Shown: positions 6,603-6,604 of the stretch, one piece after another
Layout of the letters: each line of letters begins with the position of its first letter
Numbering within the stretch: position 1 is the stretch's first letter
Source of the DNA: Scatomonas sp963649395
Lineage (GTDB): Bacteria; Bacillota; Clostridia; Lachnospirales; Lachnospiraceae
Direction of reading: 5' to 3'
DNA: 6,604 bases
NCBI GenBank assembly: GCA_963649395.1
Contig: CAVJHW010000138.1
Coordinates: 1 to 6,604 of the forward strand
Program-made: the position numbers and the translations under genes
The notes under the pieces: model-generated
The model's database searches: none
What the model saw: the letters and a program-made list of their open reading frames with translations, nothing else
What the model was told of the DNA's origin: nothing

Positions 6603-6604
6603 GT

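Larger units (their letters stand above)
6132..6604. other. 473-bp region upstream of iolD without a confident gene
   Basis: Positions 6132-6350 are the likely iolD leader; it contains a weak CCCGG/CCGGG hairpin (6158-6180) near the ribosome site and no riboswitch class I recognise. Positions 6240-6420 are rich in A and T tracts on either strand and hold the putative promoter. Positions 6421-6604 are GC-rich and contain several inverted repeats. No tRNA, rRNA, tmRNA, SRP or RNase P signature was seen. No plus-strand frame with a ribosome site and useful length begins here. Confidence 0.6.

Overview
The window carries one minus-strand gene cluster. Read 5' to 3' on that strand the order is iolD-like, 4hbD, abfT, abfD. 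All four products are recognisable from family motifs and catalytic residues. The last three form the core of the 4-hydroxybutyrate to crotonyl-CoA route used by anaerobes that make butyrate from succinate or 4-aminobutyrate. An NAD(P)-dependent iron alcohol dehydrogenase reduces succinate semialdehyde to 4-hydroxybutyrate. A CoA-transferase activates it. The [4Fe-4S]/FAD enzyme 4-hydroxybutyryl-CoA dehydratase then converts it to crotonyl-CoA.

The organism is most likely a strictly anaerobic Firmicute of the Clostridia type. The reasons are strong AGGAGG ribosome sites, an oxygen-sensitive dehydratase, and proteins that resemble those I remember from Clostridium aminobutyricum and C. kluyveri. 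Base composition is moderate, with G+C around one half. A run of 10 Ns shows this is a draft scaffold. I cannot name a genus.

Layout from right to left, the direction of transcription. Positions 6132-6604 hold no confident gene: a probable promoter with an inverted repeat, a leader of about 220 bases, and a GC-rich, hairpin-rich right edge. Positions 4166-6131 hold the iolD-like ThDP enzyme, interrupted only by an artificial N gap. Positions 4059-4165 hold a 37-bp tandem repeat derived from the 3' end of iolD, plus a small hairpin. Then come 4hbD (2937-4058), abfT (1614-2921, or from 2936), a 108-bp spacer with a 10-bp perfect hairpin, and abfD (60-1505). The last 59 bases downstream of abfD show no clear terminator, so the operon may continue past the window.

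The unexpected element is the first gene. IolD normally opens the ring of trihydroxycyclohexane-1,2-dione in myo-inositol catabolism, but no other iol gene is visible and its neighbours use succinate semialdehyde. Either it is an inositol enzyme placed here by chance, or it is a ThDP enzyme recruited to feed the pathway with an omega-oxo acid. The second reading is inference only.
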